Assembly: GCF_900114315.1 (NCBI RefSeq)
Contig: NZ_FOSQ01000008.1
Span: 62,001-126,000, forward strand
Length of the DNA: 64,000 nucleotides
Direction: 5' to 3'
DNA from: Falsiroseomonas stagni DSM 19981
Lineage (GTDB): Bacteria > Pseudomonadota > Alphaproteobacteria > Acetobacterales > Acetobacteraceae
The position numbers and the translations under genes were made by a program. Positions 15,567-23,517 of this stretch are shown here, piece after piece (the first letter of the stretch is position 1; every line of letters starts with the position of its first letter). The notes below the pieces were generated by a model that worked only from the letters and a program-made list of their open reading frames with translations, searched no databases and was not told the origin of the DNA.

Positions 15567-16478
15567 CTACCCCCCAGCGGGCATCCCCATCGCGTGGATC
15601 AGCACCGCCGCCGCGACCGAGACGTTCAGGCTCTGCACATGGCCGCTGCCCGGCAGGGTCACGCGGTGGGCGCAGGCGGCGATGGTGAGGCCGGGGAGGC
15701 CCCGTTCCTCATTGCCCAGCACCAGCACGAAAGGTTTCGTTCGTGGCAGTTCGGATGGGGCCATGCCACCGGCGGCGACCGCGGCCACCGTCGTGAACTT
15801 GGGCGCCAGCGCCCGCAGCGCGATGGCGGGATTCGCCAGCTTCATCAGCGTCAGGTGCTCCAGCCCCCCCTCCGCCGTGCGGAAGGCCGCGTCCGACAGG
15901 CCCGCCTGGCGCGGATCGCCTGACAGCAGCAGGCCCGTGCAGCCGAAGAAGGCGGCGGACCGGGCGATGGCGCCGAGGTTGTGGGGGTTGCCGATGCCGT
16001 CCAGCAGCGGCAGCACCGGCGCGCCCAGCAGCGCCTGTGGGAAGGGTCCGGCGCCGAGTTCGGGCACCTCCCGCGGCACGGCGATGGCGCAGATGCCGCC
16101 ATGGTGTTCCGTGCCGGCGATGCGGATCATCTCCTCCGGCGAGACCTCCCGGTAGGGGCGGCGGTTCTTCGCCATGATGGCGCAGACCGGCCCGGCCTCC
16201 CGCTTCCGGGTCTCCGTGTAGAACAGGCGCAGCACGGCATCGGGTCGCACGGCAAAGGCTGCCGTGACGGCGGCGGGGCCGCAGAGGCGGTCGAGGTCGC
16301 TGTCGCGCCACCCCCCCTCCGGCGGGCCGCCGGGGTTGGGGCGCGGGCGGGGCGTCAGGCCGCCGGCCGGGCCGGCGGGGCCGTAGCCGCGGCCGCTGGC
16401 ATGGCTGCCCTCCGGCGGCAGCCGGCGTTCGGCCCAGCCTTCGGGGCCGCGCTCGTCACGGTCGAAATTGCCCCTCAC
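15567..16478 (-). CDS. TrmH/SpoU family RNA 2'-O-methyltransferase
   Basis: This 303-residue SPOUT methylase has the three knotted-fold motifs NPHNLGAIARSA, FVLVLGNEERGL and VQSLNVSVAAAVLIH. An RNA-binding substrate domain lies before them (LCGPAAVTAAFAVRP, YTETRKREAGPVC). The first ~55 residues are a disordered Gly/Pro/Arg-rich extension, possibly aiding RNA contact. It methylates ribose in rRNA or tRNA; the target nucleotide cannot be told. The start codon is GTG at 16478 and overlaps the oxygenase stop by four bases. Confidence 0.9.
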   Translation of the reverse strand: MRGNFDRDERGPEGWAERRLPPEGSHASGRGYGPAGPAGGLTPRPRPNPGGPPEGGWRDSDLDRLCGPAAVTAAFAVRPDAVLRLFYTETRKREAGPVCAIMAKNRRPYREVSPEEMIRIAGTEHHGGICAIAVPREVPELGAGPFPQALLGAPVLPLLDGIGNPHNLGAIARSAAFFGCTGLLLSGDPRQAGLSDAAFRTAEGGLEHLTLMKLANPAIALRALAPKFTTVAAVAAGGMAPSELPRTKPFVLVLGNEERGLPGLTIAACAHRVTLPGSGHVQSLNVSVAAAVLIHAMGMPAGG

Positions 16479-17605
16479 GCCACCGGAGAAGGAGCCCCGG
16501 CCGCCTCGCCCAGGGGGGGACCCGGGCGGGCCGCGTCGTTCGTCACCAGGAATTTTGCACCCTCCTCGCGGATCGCCGCGGCCTCGTCATCATACAGGAA
16601 AGGCAGGAAGGCGTATCGCCGCCCGGCCGTCACGGGACGGGCCTCATGCAGCAGGGAGCAGGAAAACACCACAGCCCCGCCGGCCGGGGCCACATAGGTC
16701 CTGGGGCCGAATTCGGGGAAGGACAGTTCGCCGCCCTCATAATCCCCGGTATTCAGGTTGATGGTGACGGCGAAGCGGCGATGGGCCGTCGCCTTCGTGG
16801 TGTTGTCGCGATGGGCGCGGAAGAAGCCTTTGTCCGCGCTGTCGTAGCAGGCGACGATATAGCGTTCGAGGCGCGTGACCCTGTACTGGAAGGCGCGCTG
16901 GATTTCCGGCACGAGGCGGGCGGTGAGGCGCGCGCGGATGGCGGTTTTCAGGGCCTCATCCTCGATGATCGCGTCCTTGCGGCGCTTGTGGCCGGGGTCG
17001 AGGATGCCGACCGTCTTGCCGCCCTGGTCGCGCATGAAGCCGCTCTCGCCCCCGCCCTGGCTCTCATAGAGGTCGATCAGGCGGCGGCAGAAGGCGGGTT
17101 CGAACAGGCGCGGCACGATCAGGACCGGGGCGTGGACCGGCACGCCGGCATGGTCGGCGGGGTCCGGCAGGGCGGCGAGCGTCGCCATCGCCTCCGCCCC
17201 CTTCTCCAGCGGCCAGATGGCGAAGACGCGGAGCATGGGGTCCAGCAGCACCCAGCCCGTGCGCAGCCGGCCATCGGGCTCCGTCGCGCGGAAGGCGCGC
17301 CGCGCCGCGCCGTCATCATCCCACAGCACGCGATGGCCCTTGCCATCCTTGAGGCGACCCTGGCGCTCATCCTCCGGATCCGTGCCGATGACGAGCATGT
17401 AGGCCCGGACCGTGTCGAGCAGCGCGGCATGTGGGGCGACCATGGCGGCCAGGCGGTCGGCCAGGCCGGGCTCCCCCATCGATCCGGGGATCAGCACCAT
17501 CAGCCAGCGCCCCGCCGTGGTGTCGAAGGCGTAGCGGGGATTGGTGCTGGACCGCGCATGGAAGGCGGGGATGGGCTCGCCCGGCGTATAGGCGGGGATC
17601 GGCAT
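16475..17605 (-). CDS. Peroxiredoxin-like domain fused to 2-oxoglutarate/Fe(II) oxygenase
   Basis: This 376-residue protein has two parts. The N-terminal ~150 residues have the layout of a peroxiredoxin (PGEPIPAFHA, WLMVLIPGS, VLLDPMLRVFAIWPLEKG), but the segment that should hold the peroxidatic Cys reads LIPGSMGEPG without Cys. The C-terminal half is a prolyl-4-hydroxylase-type domain with iron ligands HRD (FFRAHRDNTT) and distal His (LLHEARPV), and the 2OG-binding Arg in GRRYAFLPFLY. The gene sits in a same-strand run after the Ldh gene, with a 17-bp gap. Confidence 0.8.
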   Translation of the reverse strand: MPIPAYTPGEPIPAFHARSSTNPRYAFDTTAGRWLMVLIPGSMGEPGLADRLAAMVAPHAALLDTVRAYMLVIGTDPEDERQGRLKDGKGHRVLWDDDGAARRAFRATEPDGRLRTGWVLLDPMLRVFAIWPLEKGAEAMATLAALPDPADHAGVPVHAPVLIVPRLFEPAFCRRLIDLYESQGGGESGFMRDQGGKTVGILDPGHKRRKDAIIEDEALKTAIRARLTARLVPEIQRAFQYRVTRLERYIVACYDSADKGFFRAHRDNTTKATAHRRFAVTINLNTGDYEGGELSFPEFGPRTYVAPAGGAVVFSCSLLHEARPVTAGRRYAFLPFLYDDEAAAIREEGAKFLVTNDAARPGPPLGEAAGAPSPVA

Positions 17606-17622
17606 GGCGCGTCCTCGTTTCG

Positions 17623-18651
17623 TCAGGCGACGGATGCCCCATCCGTGGCCTGGCCGGCAAGGCCTTGCAGCGTGGCCAGCAGCGGGGCCGGGACCTCGAT
17701 CCCCTCATCCGCCGCGCGGGTGGAAAGCGCGTTCCGGCGGCTGCCGGGCAGGCGGACGCCGGGATCGGCCTGCATGGCGGCCAGCAGGAACTCCACCCGG
17801 TCCAGGAAGGCCGCCTGCCCCGCCAGCGCGCCCGGATCGATGGCGATCAGGGACTGGCCGAGGCGGGGGCGGTTGCCCTCATCCTGGAAGAAGCCATCGG
17901 CCTCGAACCCGAAGGCGCTGCCGGTCAGCGCGCAGCAGAGGAGTTCGACGACCAGCGCCAGCAGCGCGCCCTTGGTGCCGCCCATGGCCAGCATGGCGCC
18001 GCCGAGCGCGGCCTTGGCATCGGTGGTCGGGTTGCCATCGGCGTCCAGCGCCCAGCCCAGGGGAATGGGCTTGCCGGCCTTGGCGGCCACCATGATCTTG
18101 CCGCGCGCGACTTCCGACAGCGCCATGTCGATGACCAGCGGCGCGGCATCGCGGCGGGGGAAGGCGGCGGCCACGGGGTTGGTGCCCATCAGCGGGCGGC
18201 GGCCGCCGGGCACGGGCATGGCGGCCGGGGAATTGGTGAAGGCCAGCGCCACCAGCCCCTGCCGGGCCAGTGCCGCGACCGGCAGGCCCATGGCGCCGGC
18301 ATGATGGCTGTTGGTGATGCCGGCGAAGGCGATGCCGTGCGACCGCGCCCGCGCTTGCGCCTGTTCGACCGCGAGCGCGACCGCGGGATAGGCCAGGCCG
18401 TGGCGCGCATCGATCAGCACGGCGCCGCCGCGTTCGGCCACCACCGCGGGCACCGCCGCGCCATCCGCCCGGCCATTGGCCAGGAAGGCGGCGTATTGCG
18501 GCACGCGGGACAGGCCGTGGCCCGCCTGGCCCTCGGCCTCCCCGGCTACAAGCGCCTCGGCCGTCAGCCGCGCCATGGCCGGGTTGGCGCCGGCGCGGGT
18601 AAGGGCCGCTTCGGCCAGGGTGCGGGCTTCGTCGAGGCTCAAGCGGGGCAT
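17623..18651 (-). CDS. Ldh family oxidoreductase (malate/L-lactate/sulfolactate dehydrogenase-like)
   Basis: This 342-residue enzyme belongs to the NAD(P)-dependent Ldh_2 family, unrelated to classical LDH. Diagnostic stretches are GHGLSRVPQYA near the N-terminus, ITNSHHAGAMG (catalytic His region), MGTNPVAAAFP, and LALVVELLCCALTG. Members oxidise 2-hydroxy acids such as malate, ureidoglycolate or sulfolactate, or reduce cyclic imino acids; the substrate is not evident. It lies 19 bp downstream of a Bug binding protein, suggesting uptake and oxidation of a hydroxy-carboxylate. Confidence 0.87.
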   Translation of the reverse strand: MPRLSLDEARTLAEAALTRAGANPAMARLTAEALVAGEAEGQAGHGLSRVPQYAAFLANGRADGAAVPAVVAERGGAVLIDARHGLAYPAVALAVEQAQARARSHGIAFAGITNSHHAGAMGLPVAALARQGLVALAFTNSPAAMPVPGGRRPLMGTNPVAAAFPRRDAAPLVIDMALSEVARGKIMVAAKAGKPIPLGWALDADGNPTTDAKAALGGAMLAMGGTKGALLALVVELLCCALTGSAFGFEADGFFQDEGNRPRLGQSLIAIDPGALAGQAAFLDRVEFLLAAMQADPGVRLPGSRRNALSTRAADEGIEVPAPLLATLQGLAGQATDGASVA

Positions 18652-18670
18652 GGGGGGCCTTCAGGCGGTT

Positions 18671-19663
18671 TCAGGCATCGGGCCTGATCTGCGCCTCCGT
18701 CACAAGACTGGCCCAGCGATCCGTCTCCTCGGCCACGAAACGGGTGGACCGGTTGCTGTCCCAGCCCAGCACCTGGAAGCCCGCTTCCTCCGCCCGGCGG
18801 ACCATGTCGGGGTCGCGCATCGCGGCCAGCACGTCCTGTTCCAGCCGCGCCTTGAGGGGGGCGGGCACGGCGGCCTGGGTCAGCACCGCGGTCCAGTTGG
18901 TGATCTCCAACTGCGGCAGGCCGAGTTCACGCACCGTGGGCACTTCCGGCACCAGCTTGTGACGCTCCGCGCTGGTGATGGCCAGCGCGCGGAGACGCCC
19001 GCCCCGGATCTGCGCGAGGCACTCGGGCAGATTGGAGACCATGACATCCAGCGTGCCGCCGGCGAGGTCGGTGACGGAGGGTGCGCCGCCGCGATAGGGC
19101 ACATGGGTCAGCCGGTCCCCCGCATTGGTCACGCGGCGCAGCAATTCCAGGCCGAGATGCGGGGGCGAGCCGTTGCCGGAGGAACCGCCACTCATCGGCG
19201 TGCTGCGCATCTGCGCGACGAGGCCGGCGAGGTCGCGGGCCGGCGATTTCTCGGCATTCACCACCACGACGAGGGGCAGCGAGCCGAGCAGGGAGATGAC
19301 GTGGAAGTCGCGCCGGAAGTCGTAGGGCGCGTTGGGGAACAGCGTCGCGTTGACCGCATGGGTCAGGGTGATGGCGAGCAGGGTGTGGCCATCGGGCGGG
19401 GCCTTGGCGGCGATGTCGGCGCCGATCAGCGCGTTGCCGCCGGCGCGGTTGTCGATCAGGACGGCCTTGCCCCAGGCCTCCGACAGCTTCTGCGCCAGGA
19501 AGCGGGCCATGATGTCGGTGAGGCCGCCGGGCGGGAAGGGAACGATGTAGCGGGGGTTGCGATCGGGAAAGGGCGCCGCGCCCTGCGCCGCGGCAAGGCC
19601 CGGCAGGGCCAGGGTTGTCGCGAAGCCGAGGGCCGCGCGGCGGCCGAGCCTGTGGCGGTGCAT
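18671..19663 (-). CDS. Bug/TctC family tripartite tricarboxylate transporter substrate-binding protein
   Basis: This 330-residue protein has a twin-Arg-like signal peptide (RLGRRAALGFATTLALPGLA) and Bug motifs RYIVPFPPGGLTDIMARFLA, VLIDNRAGGNALIGADIAAKA, HVPYRGGAPSVTDLAGGTLD. The start at 19663 is set by GGGGAGG seven bases upstream on the coding strand; the same frame stays open much further upstream without meaning. It heads the run Bug-Ldh-oxygenase-TrmH. No TctA/TctB permease is in the window. Confidence 0.9.
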   Translation of the reverse strand: MHRHRLGRRAALGFATTLALPGLAAAQGAAPFPDRNPRYIVPFPPGGLTDIMARFLAQKLSEAWGKAVLIDNRAGGNALIGADIAAKAPPDGHTLLAITLTHAVNATLFPNAPYDFRRDFHVISLLGSLPLVVVVNAEKSPARDLAGLVAQMRSTPMSGGSSGNGSPPHLGLELLRRVTNAGDRLTHVPYRGGAPSVTDLAGGTLDVMVSNLPECLAQIRGGRLRALAITSAERHKLVPEVPTVRELGLPQLEITNWTAVLTQAAVPAPLKARLEQDVLAAMRDPDMVRRAEEAGFQVLGWDSNRSTRFVAEETDRWASLVTEAQIRPDA

Positions 19664-19745
19664 GGAGCCTCCCCTGTGTTCTGTTGGGGAAACTCTGGCC
19701 CCTTCGCGGGCGCGGCGTCCAGCGAAGGATGCCGGGCGGGGTCGA

Positions 19746-20711
19746 TCAGGCGGGACGCGCCTCGATCGCGGCGTGGCAGATGCGGTCATCCATCGGCGCG
19801 CGGCCCAGCCGGACGGGCGCGCGGCCGGGCGGCTGGGGCCAGAGGCCGCGGCCGGTGACGGTGGCGGCGAAGCCGGCCTGCCCGAAGGCACCGAGGATCT
19901 GCGACAGGCCGAGGCGATTGCAGTAGAGGCCGGATCGCGCGACGGCCGCGCCTTCCCAGAAGTCATCGGGGAAGGCCAGGTGGCGCAGCCTGCCGCCGAG
20001 ATGGTCGTGGAAATCCACGACATGCATGGCCAGCCCGTCGGGGGCGGAGACGCGGCGCAGCGCGCGCAGCAGCGGCAGCATCGCATCCCGCCGGACATGT
20101 TCCAGCACCACCTCCGACACCGTCAGGTCCACCGACCCGGCGGCGATGGCGTCCAGCCGCTCCGGCCCGCCGATCAGCGCCCGCGCGCCGCAGGCGGCAA
20201 GGACATCGGCGGCGGTGGCGCAGCCGGACAGGTCGGGCGGCGTCAGCCCCGCCTGGCGCGCCGCCTCCGCCGCCTGGCGATAGGGGGCTAGGTCGCGCGG
20301 CGCGTCATCCTCCACATCCAGGTACCAGATGGGGCCGAGGCCGAGGGCGGCGGCGATGGGTGCGCGCAGCACCATGGCCCCCGGGCCGATCTCCAGCATC
20401 GTCCGCGCCGGCCGGCCGGCCAGGGTGGCGAAGCGGCCGGCGCGGGTGGCGACGGGCTCCACCAGCCGGTCCGGGTGCAGGGCGCGGAAGGAATGGCGGC
20501 GCAGGCCCATCGCACGCCAGGCGCGCGCCGGCACGGGCAGGCTGCCCACCACCAGCTTCACGCCGAGCTTGACCCACCAGGGCAGCGGCGCGCCGGCGGC
20601 GTAGCCCGGGCCCGCCATCCAATCCCCGGGCCTGTGGCCTTCCGAGAGGGCATCGACCCGATCGTGGGGTGCTTGCAGGTCGGGCAGGCTGTCCGGCACC
20701 GCGATCCCCAT
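19746..20711 (-). CDS. Class I SAM-dependent methyltransferase
   Basis: This 321-residue protein has a SAM site (TMLEIGPGAMVLRAPIA followed by acidic WYLDVED) and the motif IV/post-II segment GSVDLTVSEVVLEHVRRD, typical of small-molecule methyltransferases. A ~100-residue N-terminal region with a hydrophobic patch (WWVKLGVKLVVGSLPV) precedes the fold and may touch the membrane. The open frame extends far upstream across the divergent transporter gene, but ATG 20711 is the sensible start. Substrate unknown. Confidence 0.75.
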   Translation of the reverse strand: MGIAVPDSLPDLQAPHDRVDALSEGHRPGDWMAGPGYAAGAPLPWWVKLGVKLVVGSLPVPARAWRAMGLRRHSFRALHPDRLVEPVATRAGRFATLAGRPARTMLEIGPGAMVLRAPIAAALGLGPIWYLDVEDDAPRDLAPYRQAAEAARQAGLTPPDLSGCATAADVLAACGARALIGGPERLDAIAAGSVDLTVSEVVLEHVRRDAMLPLLRALRRVSAPDGLAMHVVDFHDHLGGRLRHLAFPDDFWEGAAVARSGLYCNRLGLSQILGAFGQAGFAATVTGRGLWPQPPGRAPVRLGRAPMDDRICHAAIEARPA

Positions 20712-20834
20712 GGCTGCCAGGCCGCCCGGCGCGGCCTTCCACCCGGCTATAGCCCATCCGCATGGGGTCGGAGAACCCGACCAGTGCGCGCGCGTTCCGG
20801 TCGGGCAGGCCGCGCCGAGGACCACCCAGACCCG

Positions 20835-22679
20835 ATGCCAGACTTCCCGAGTTCCTCCCGCCGCCGCATCCCCGCGGCCGGCCTGCCGCAGGATGGCGCG
20901 ACGATCGCGCAGGCGGCGCTGGTCGTCGTCGCCGTGCTCTACTTCGCGCGCGACCTGCTGGTGCCGCTGGCGCTGGCCATCCTGCTGTCCTTCATCCTGG
21001 CGCCGATCGCCCGCGCGCTGCGCCGCTGGGGCCTGCCGCGGGTGCCGGGGGTGATCCTGTCCGTGCTGGCGGCGGTGCTGGTGCTGGCGTCGCTCGGCCT
21101 GGTGATGGGGCGGCAGCTGGCGGAACTCGCCGCCGAACTGCCGGCCTACCAGGCGGAGGTGACGCGCAAGCTCGCCTCCATCAATGCCAGCGGGGGGCTG
21201 GTGGAACGGGCGCAGGCGATGCTGCGCGGGCTGTCGAACGGCGTGGAGCGGGAGCCGCGCGCGCCCCTGCCACGCGGGCTTCACGCGGAGGCGGTGCAGC
21301 CCATCCCGGTCGAGATCCGCCAGCCCGACCCGGCGGCGCTGGAGACGCTGCAGAACGTGCTGGCGCCACTGGTCACGCCGCTCGCCACCGCTGGCATCGT
21401 CATCGTGCTGGTGATCTTCGTGCTGCTGTACCGGGAGGATCTGCGCGACCGCGTGATCCGCCTGGTGGGCGCGCGGGACCTGCATCGCACGGTGGCCGCG
21501 ATGGATGACGCGGCCTACCGGCTTTCGCGCTTCTTCCTGGCGCAGACGGCGCTCAACGCCGCCTTCGGCGCCTTCATGGGCATGGCGCTCTTCGCCATCG
21601 GCGTGCCGCAGCCCATCCTGTGGGGCATCCTGGCCGGGCTGATGCGCTTCGTGCCCTTCGTCGGCACCTTCGTGGCCGTCGCCTTCCCGCTGCTGCTGGC
21701 GCTGGCCACCGATCCCGGCTGGACCATGCCCATCATGGTCCTGATCCTCTTCGCGATCGGAGAGGGCGCCATGGGGCAGGTGGTGGAGCCGATGGTCTTC
21801 GGCCATTCCACGGGGCTGTCGCCCATCGCCATCATCGCCGCCGCCACCTTCTGGACCTGGCTCTGGGGCCCTGTCGGCCTGCTGGTGGCGGTGCCGCTGA
21901 CGGTCTGCCTGGTGGTGCTCGGCAAGCATGTGGACCGGCTGGAGTTCCTCGAAGTGGCACTGGGGGACCGGCCGCCGCTCGACCCGCCGGAGACCTTCTA
22001 CCAGCGCGCCCTGATGGGCGATGCGGATGGGCTGGAGGAGCAGGCGGAGATGGTGCTGCGCGATGCCGCGCTGTCCGCCTACTACGACACCGTGGCGCTG
22101 CCGGCGCTGGCGCTGGCGCAGGGCGATGCGCTGCGCGGCGGCGTGGCGGAGGAACGCATCCTGGCCGTCCATGCCCGCGTCGCCGCGCTGCTGGAGGATC
22201 TGGAGGAGGAGGAGGAAGGACCGCCGGAGAAGCCGCTGACGGACCCCGCCTCCGACCTGCCGCCGCCCATAATGGCCCAGGCGCCGGCCAGCCTGGTGGG
22301 CCCGGGCAGCGTGCTGTGCCTGCCCGGCCGCGGGCCCTTCGACGATGCGGCGGCGATGATGCTGGCGCAGGTGCTGCGCAAGCGCGGCATCGGCGCGGTG
22401 GTGGCGCCGCCGGAATTGCTGCGCGGGGAGGTGACGGGCTTCGACCTCCGCCTGGTGCGGCAGGCCTGGCTCTGCGCGGTGGAGGGCGGTTCCTCCTCCG
22501 CCGCCGCGCGCTATCTGCTGCGGCGGCTGCGCCGGCGGATGCCGGAGGCGCAGATCTGCGCCATGGTGGCCTGCGCGGGGCCCGAAGCGCGGCTGCCGGC
22601 GGCGCTGCGGGCGGAGGCGGCGGTGGCGGTGGAGCCCGGGATCGCGGCGGCGGTGAAGGCGGCGATGCGGATCGGCTAG
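20835..22679 (+). CDS. AI-2E/PerM family transporter with long cytoplasmic C-terminal extension
   Basis: This 614-residue protein has a first ~360 residues that form the AI-2E exporter superfamily core: about eight membrane segments, with LYFARDLLVPLALAILLSF at the start and the conserved LAGLMRFVPFVGTFVAVAFPL loop and VVEPMVFGHSTGLSPIAIII-like region later. The remaining ~250 residues are soluble. They include a Glu-rich linker (LEDLEEEEEG) and an alpha/beta segment (GSVLCLPGRGPFDDAAAMMLA, LRKRGIG) resembling a B12-binding-type Rossmann fold without the cobalamin DxHxxG. The family name does not prove autoinducer transport; members include ion/H+ antiporters. Confidence 0.85.
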   Translation: MPDFPSSSRRRIPAAGLPQDGATIAQAALVVVAVLYFARDLLVPLALAILLSFILAPIARALRRWGLPRVPGVILSVLAAVLVLASLGLVMGRQLAELAAELPAYQAEVTRKLASINASGGLVERAQAMLRGLSNGVEREPRAPLPRGLHAEAVQPIPVEIRQPDPAALETLQNVLAPLVTPLATAGIVIVLVIFVLLYREDLRDRVIRLVGARDLHRTVAAMDDAAYRLSRFFLAQTALNAAFGAFMGMALFAIGVPQPILWGILAGLMRFVPFVGTFVAVAFPLLLALATDPGWTMPIMVLILFAIGEGAMGQVVEPMVFGHSTGLSPIAIIAAATFWTWLWGPVGLLVAVPLTVCLVVLGKHVDRLEFLEVALGDRPPLDPPETFYQRALMGDADGLEEQAEMVLRDAALSAYYDTVALPALALAQGDALRGGVAEERILAVHARVAALLEDLEEEEEGPPEKPLTDPASDLPPPIMAQAPASLVGPGSVLCLPGRGPFDDAAAMMLAQVLRKRGIGAVVAPPELLRGEVTGFDLRLVRQAWLCAVEGGSSSAAARYLLRRLRRRMPEAQICAMVACAGPEARLPAALRAEAAVAVEPGIAAAVKAAMRIG

Positions 22680-23257
22680 CCTTCAAGCCGGCGCAGCGTC
22701 GCCTCGATGTTGCGGCGCGCGCGCTTCTCCCGGTCCAGGTAGAAGCGGTCGGTGCGGTAGATGCGGTCCCGCCACAGCAGCATGCGCAGCGCGGCGATGC
22801 GGCCGAATTCGAAGCGGTCATCGGGCAGGTGGGCGAATTCGCGGCGGATCGCGGCCTCATACGCATCGTAGCGGGCGGGCGGTTCGCCCAGGATCGCGTT
22901 GTCCATGTCGAGCAGCAGGCAGGCATCGCCGCGCAGCGAGGGATCGTCGGTCTCCGGCAGTTCCTGGCGCGTGACGGCGTGGATCAGCGCCTCCGCCCGG
23001 CCGAGCATATGCGGCGGCATGAGGGGCGTGAGGTGGCGGCGCATGAGCGCGATGGAGGCTTCCGCCTGGCCGGGCACGGCGCGGTCGAAGACGGCGCTGT
23101 GGAACATGGTGGCGATGATGAAGGCGGGCCTGTCGGCGATGGCGGCGGCGATGTCCTCTGCCATGGCGAGGATGCCGGCCACGCGGTTCCAGTCATGCCA
23201 GGCGCGGTGCGGCTCCGCATGGCGGTGCCGGAGATCGGCGAGGATGGCGGGGGTCAT
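22676..23257 (-). CDS. HD-superfamily phosphohydrolase-like protein with altered active-site doublet
   Basis: This 193-residue protein fits the predicted metal-dependent HD phosphohydrolases (COG4339-like): HAEPHRAWHDWNRV, then FIIATMFHSAVFD, LLLDMDNAILGEPPARYDAYE, AIRREFAHLP and a C-terminal YRTDRFYLDREKRARRNIE. In the family the central doublet is HD (FHDAVY); here it is HS, and the downstream T-H ligand region reads TRQE. Catalysis may be lost or changed. The start is ATG 23257. The stop overlaps the convergent permease gene by 4 bp. Confidence 0.7.
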   Translation of the reverse strand: MTPAILADLRHRHAEPHRAWHDWNRVAGILAMAEDIAAAIADRPAFIIATMFHSAVFDRAVPGQAEASIALMRRHLTPLMPPHMLGRAEALIHAVTRQELPETDDPSLRGDACLLLDMDNAILGEPPARYDAYEAAIRREFAHLPDDRFEFGRIAALRMLLWRDRIYRTDRFYLDREKRARRNIEATLRRLEG

Positions 23258-23303
23258 GGCGATTGTATAGCGCGGCGGCGGGCGGGCGGCACGCGGGTGA
23301 TAC

Positions 23304-23454
23304 GGGGAAGGCGCTGCCTTCCCCACGCCCCATCCGCCCAGGGGGAAGACGGGGGCCGTGACGGCCCTGGACCGTCATCAGTGAAAAAACCTGGCGGTCC
23401 AGGGTCGCCTTCGACCCTGGCGTGGGGGTGAAGGGGGAGTGGAACTCCCCCTTC
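23304..23454. repeat. Cluster of five intergenic palindromes
   Basis: Perfect inverted repeats lie in a row. GGGGAAGGC/GCCTTCCCC is at 23304-23324 (3-base loop). GGCCGT/ACGGCC is at 23354-23366. CCCTGGACCG/CGGTCCAGGG is at 23365-23374 and 23395-23404. CCAGGGTCG/CGACCCTGG is at 23399-23407 and 23412-23420. GAAGGGGGAGT/ACTCCCCCTTC is at 23430-23440 and 23444-23454. They lie after the leftward UxaA/SuyB-like gene, so they probably end its message. The third and fourth share bases and exclude each other. Confidence 0.8.
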
Positions 23455-23517
23455 AATCCGCCAGAAACCCCCGATGTGTGATTGCCCTAGCCCCGATGGA
23501 GGGAGAGGGCTCAACCA

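Noticed and set aside
20712-22172. Upstream extension of the class I methyltransferase frame over the permease gene
   Set aside because: The translated part is His/Gln/Arg-rich noise antisense to the permease; ATG 20711 begins the domain-bearing part.
20835-22679. Autoinducer-2 export as a function
   Set aside because: The family name is historical; no quorum-sensing genes are around, so only the family is stated.
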